Positions 19,855 through 22,279 of a DNA stretch of 22,279 nt are shown here, piece by piece (the stretch's first letter is position 1; each line of letters starts with the position of its first letter). The DNA is from Mariprofundus sp. Lineage in GTDB: Bacteria > Pseudomonadota > Zetaproteobacteria > Mariprofundales > Mariprofundaceae. The DNA is taken from NCBI GenBank assembly GCA_030951065.1, contig JAUZQH010000140.1, forward strand, positions 1-22,279, given 5' to 3'. The position numbers and the translations under genes were made by a program. A model generated the notes under the pieces. The model saw nothing but the letters and a program-made list of their open reading frames with translations, searched no databases and was not told the origin of the DNA.

Positions 19855-21245
19855 GTTTGTATGTATATAACTCCCTGAAACGCAAAAAAGAGCGTTTTGA
19901 ATCGCTAAAGCCGGGCAAGGTCGGCATGTATGTATGCGGTGTTACCGTGTACGACTATTGCCATGTTGGTCATGCCCGGGTCATGGTGGTGTTCGATATT
20001 GTTCACCGCTGGATGAAACAGCTGGGCTATGATGTTGATTACGTGCGTAATTTCACTGATGTGGATGATAAAATCATCAAACGGGCGAACGAACGCGGTA
20101 TTGCTATTGATGTGCTGACCAATGAGATGATTGCTGCATTTTATGAGGATATCGACAGTCTCGGTTGCTTGCACCCGACCCGCGAACCGCGTGCGACAGA
20201 GCATATGCCGGAAATGATCGCCATGATTGAGGCTCTGGTTGAGCAGGGCAGAGCCTATGTGTCCGGATCCGGTGATGTGCTGTATGCGGTACGCACATTT
20301 GATGATTACGGCAAACTTTCGGGCAAGAATATCGATGATCTGGAATCCGGTAGCCGTGTCGATGTGGATAAAAGCAAGCGCGACCCGCTTGACTTTGTGT
20401 TGTGGAAAATGGCCAAGCCGGGAGAACCGGCATGGGATTCCCCCTGGGGTGCAGGTCGACCCGGCTGGCATATTGAATGCTCAGCCATGAGCTGCTCTCA
20501 TTTGGGAGACACTTTCGACATCCATGGCGGTGGCATGGATTTGAAATTCCCGCATCATGAGAATGAAATCGCTCAGGCGAGGGCTGCCAATGGTGGCGGG
20601 TTTGCCCGTTACTGGCTGCATAATGGATTTGTGAATATCAACGCCGAGAAAATGTCCAAATCGCTGGGTAATTTTTTTACCATCCGGGAAGTTACGGAAA
20701 AATATCATCCGGAAGTATTGCGTATGTTCATGCTGGGCACACATTATCGTTCACCACTCGATTTTTCTGATACCGCACTGGATGCAGCAAAGGCCAGCCT
20801 GGATCGATTATATGAGACGATGAAGCGCTGCAGGGAGTCAGAAGTCTGTCATTCCGGGAATATTGCAACCCCTCAGAGCTCATACCTTCCGTCAGCCTTC
20901 ACCACGGCTATGAATGATGATTTCAATACACCGGAAGCATTGGCCTGTCTGTTCGATATCTGTCGCTTACTGAACAAAGGTCTGGATTCAGATGAAGATG
21001 TAAGCATGCTGTTCGATCAGTTCCGGGCCATGACCGGCGTTCTGGGCATTGTTCAACATGATACGGAAGCATGGTTCAAGTCCGGCGATGTGGATTCGGA
21101 GCATATCGAAGCGTTAATTAACGAACGTAGCGCAGCAAAAAAATCGCGTGATTTTGCCCGTGCTGATGCCATTCGCGACCAGTTATCGGCTGAAGGGATT
21201 ATTCTTGAAGACAGCCCGACAGGGACGACATGGAAAAAAGCCTGA
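19851..21245 (+). CDS. cysS: Cysteine--tRNA ligase CysS
   Basis: CysRS is a class I synthetase that charges tRNA-Cys and selects cysteine through a catalytic zinc. From ATG 19851 the product has 464 residues. Cys29 in MYVCGVTVYDYCHVGH is the first zinc ligand and HVGH (38-41) the HIGH motif. The others lie in HIECSAMS and FPHHENEIAQ. KMSKSLGNF is the second signature, and the C-terminal DALR-type domain has DDFNTPEAL. The frame is open from 19629, but those 74 residues are out-of-frame gltX sequence. The start overlaps the gltX stop as ATGA, with AGGA a few bases upstream. Confidence 0.97.
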   Translation: MSLYVYNSLKRKKERFESLKPGKVGMYVCGVTVYDYCHVGHARVMVVFDIVHRWMKQLGYDVDYVRNFTDVDDKIIKRANERGIAIDVLTNEMIAAFYEDIDSLGCLHPTREPRATEHMPEMIAMIEALVEQGRAYVSGSGDVLYAVRTFDDYGKLSGKNIDDLESGSRVDVDKSKRDPLDFVLWKMAKPGEPAWDSPWGAGRPGWHIECSAMSCSHLGDTFDIHGGGMDLKFPHHENEIAQARAANGGGFARYWLHNGFVNINAEKMSKSLGNFFTIREVTEKYHPEVLRMFMLGTHYRSPLDFSDTALDAAKASLDRLYETMKRCRESEVCHSGNIATPQSSYLPSAFTTAMNDDFNTPEALACLFDICRLLNKGLDSDEDVSMLFDQFRAMTGVLGIVQHDTEAWFKSGDVDSEHIEALINERSAAKKSRDFARADAIRDQLSAEGIILEDSPTGTTWKKA

Positions 21246-21255
21246 GGAGAGGATG

Positions 21256-21948
21256 ATGCAATCGAAAATAGATGAAACCATTGCGTTGTTGAAACAGGCT
21301 GAAGATGAATATGGGCCGGATCTGGTCTTTGCCAGCAGTTTTGGTGCTGAGGATGTGCTGCTGATTGATTTGATCAGTAAACATGCCCGTTCCATCCAGA
21401 TCGTGACGCTTGATACCGGACGTCTGCCTCAGCAAACCTATGATGTCATGGATGCCTGCAGGGATAAATATGGCATCAAGATTGAAGTGTATTTTCCTGA
21501 TACAGCTGAAGTGGAAGCGATGGTAAGGGAATCCGGCCTCAACCTTTTCTATCATTCGGTGGAAAATCGCAAGCGCTGTTGCGAAATTCGTAAAATTCAT
21601 CCGCTGAAAAGAGCTCTGGCGGGCAAAAAAGCATGGATTACAGGTGTTCGACGTGAACAGGCTGATTCACGTCAGACTATGTCGATGGTTGAAGATGATA
21701 CCTATTTTGGACTTACGAAGTTTAATCCGCTCATTGAGTGGACCCAGGCTGAGGTATGGAACTACATTCGTGATAATGATGTGCCGTATAATGCATTGCA
21801 CGATCAGCATTACCCGTCTATTGGTTGTGCCTGCTGTACGCGTGCTATCACAGTGGGTGAAGACCCCAGATCAGGCCGATGGTGGTGGGAACAGGAAGAT
21901 GGCGTGGCCGAATGTGGCCTTCACGCCAGTCCGATTAAAAGGAAATGA
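21256..21948 (+). CDS. cysH: Assimilatory adenylylsulfate (APS) reductase
   Basis: This enzyme reduces APS to sulfite with thioredoxin or glutathione in sulfate assimilation. The 230 residues show the PP-loop-like core (FASSFGAEDVLLIDLI, TLDTGRLP). Cys108-Cys109 and Cys191/Cys194 form the CC...CxxC pattern that binds a [4Fe-4S] cluster and distinguishes APS reductases from PAPS reductases. Arg-rich RSGRWWWE follows, and the redox-active Cys220 is in ECGLH. At the CxxC site an additional Cys193 stands where well-studied relatives have proline. Tandem ATGs lie at 21253 and 21256; AGGAG at 21245-21249 fits 21256 better. It begins 10 bases after cysS. Confidence 0.94.
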   Translation: MQSKIDETIALLKQAEDEYGPDLVFASSFGAEDVLLIDLISKHARSIQIVTLDTGRLPQQTYDVMDACRDKYGIKIEVYFPDTAEVEAMVRESGLNLFYHSVENRKRCCEIRKIHPLKRALAGKKAWITGVRREQADSRQTMSMVEDDTYFGLTKFNPLIEWTQAEVWNYIRDNDVPYNALHDQHYPSIGCACCTRAITVGEDPRSGRWWWEQEDGVAECGLHASPIKRK

Positions 21949-21959
21949 CCCCATAGAAG

Positions 21960-22045
21960 TTAAGGGGGGGGTGAAAATTCAGAGTATTAGCAGAATCTGG
22001 AAACTGCTGAATAAGTGTATGAAACACTTATTCAGAATTTCTCAA
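21960..22045. repeat. Probable degenerate copy 3 of the hairpin-rich repeat
   Basis: Between convergent cysH and the partial minus-strand gene, the sequence starts TTAAGGGGGGGGTGA (21960-21974), close to the TTAAGGNRRYGCTGA end of the clear copies. It then has a short TGA/TCA pair with a 4-base gap, an AGCAG/CTGCT stem, a strong CTGA...TCAG hairpin (22007-22035), and a decayed right end (about 22031-22045). The order of parts matches copies 1 and 2, but the right terminal repeat is weak and the GGA loop is missing. It contains a run of eight Gs (21964-21971). Confidence 0.42.
22007..22035. terminator. Perfect 12-bp hairpin between convergent genes
   Basis: CTGAATAAGTGT (22007-22018) and ACACTTATTCAG (22024-22035) form a perfect 12-bp stem with the loop ATGAA. 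It lies downstream of cysH and downstream of the convergent minus-strand gene. A TTTTT run is present only at 22050-22054, and no T-run adjoins either side, so a bidirectional terminator or mRNA end-stabilising role is possible rather than certain. An upstream AGCAG (21989-21993) could compete for the adjoining CTGCT. Confidence 0.5.
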
Positions 22046-22071
22046 TTGGTTTTTATAACGGTGTGAATCGC

Positions 22072-22279
22072 CTAAAAACTGACTCTGTAATGTGCATCCC
22101 GCCAGCATTTTGGCAATGTTTCACCGGAAGGGAATGTCAGCTCCGACTTGTCAACGCTGACCGGTTCACCGGCTTCTTCTCCGGCATGAAAGCGAACTGT
22201 CACAGATGATGCGTTCGGGTCGGTGAGTTCGCTGAGTTCGACAACCTGGGCGATATCACCATTGCTTGTGTTTTTTAGA
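22072..22279 (-). CDS. Partial gene, C-terminal 68 residues, unknown function
   Basis: A frame open from the window edge (first full codon at 22278-22276) ends at TAG (22074-22072). It encodes NGDIAQVVELSELTD, SSVTVRFHAGEEAGEP, VDKSELTFPSG and a C-terminal LPKCWRDAHYRVSF. The alternating hydrophobic pattern around G-x-I-A, V-x-V-R-F and V-x-x-S-E-L suggests a small beta-barrel-like domain, but no family is recognised. The start is outside the window. It is convergent with cysH, and its composition resembles the neighbouring genes, which supports it being real coding sequence. Confidence 0.6.
   Translation of the reverse strand, partial: LKNTSNGDIAQVVELSELTDPNASSVTVRFHAGEEAGEPVSVDKSELTFPSGETLPKCWRDAHYRVSF

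Overview
The window reads as chromosome from a Gram-negative proteobacterium. It carries KDO synthesis (kdsA), FtsB, a complete twin-arginine translocase, YgfZ with a DUF4936-type partner, and a heat-shock promoter of the sigma-32 type. Two gene orders, hrcA-grpE-dnaK-dnaJ-dapB and pyrG-kdsA-eno-ftsB, match arrangements known in proteobacteria. The mix would suit a Zetaproteobacterium such as Mariprofundus or a related lineage, but the sequence alone does not prove this. Almost all of the DNA is densely packed housekeeping genes with many 4-base stop/start overlaps. There is no phage, transposase, CRISPR array, tRNA or rRNA.

Layout. 1-164: a structured, repeat-like intergenic element. 165-1570: tatA, tatB, tatC (+), with a strongly folding tatA-tatB spacer. 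1573-2037: an L,D-transpeptidase gene (-), tail to tail with tatC. 2142-7856: hrcA, grpE, dnaK, dnaJ, dapB (+), the chaperone cluster, with a sigma-32-like promoter directly before dnaK. 7901-8007: a second copy of the repeat. 8004-9204: a DUF4936-like gene and ygfZ (-). 9314-11023: a TPR-sulfotransferase (+). 11112-12989: thiC (+). 13110-13999: a CBS-pair protein and tsaE (+). 14065-16520: pyrG and kdsA (+). 16521-16829: a 309-base regulatory gap with a good promoter. 16830-21948: eno, ftsB, gltX, cysS, cysH (+), an apparent operon. 21960-22045: a probable third, degenerate copy of the repeat. 22072-22279: the 3' end of an unrecognised minus-strand gene that runs off the window.

How the genes work together. 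TatABC exports folded proteins. HrcA, GrpE, DnaK and DnaJ form the Hsp70 system, and dapB (lysine/diaminopimelate) is attached to it by an overlapping stop/start. The pyrG-kdsA-eno-ftsB block joins CTP synthesis (CTP is needed to activate KDO), KDO-8-phosphate synthesis from phosphoenolpyruvate, the enolase that makes phosphoenolpyruvate, and a divisome protein. The tail of that operon joins glutamyl- and cysteinyl-tRNA synthetases to the APS reductase that supplies sulfide for cysteine.

The most notable non-coding signal is a small family of hairpin-rich elements with TTAAGG-type terminal inverted repeats at 1-148 (left end cut off), 7901-8007 and probably 21960-22045. The two clear copies keep the same hairpin architecture and a GGA loop although their stem sequences differ. 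No previously undescribed multi-gene system is evident; the findings concern this repeat family, regulatory structures and family variants.
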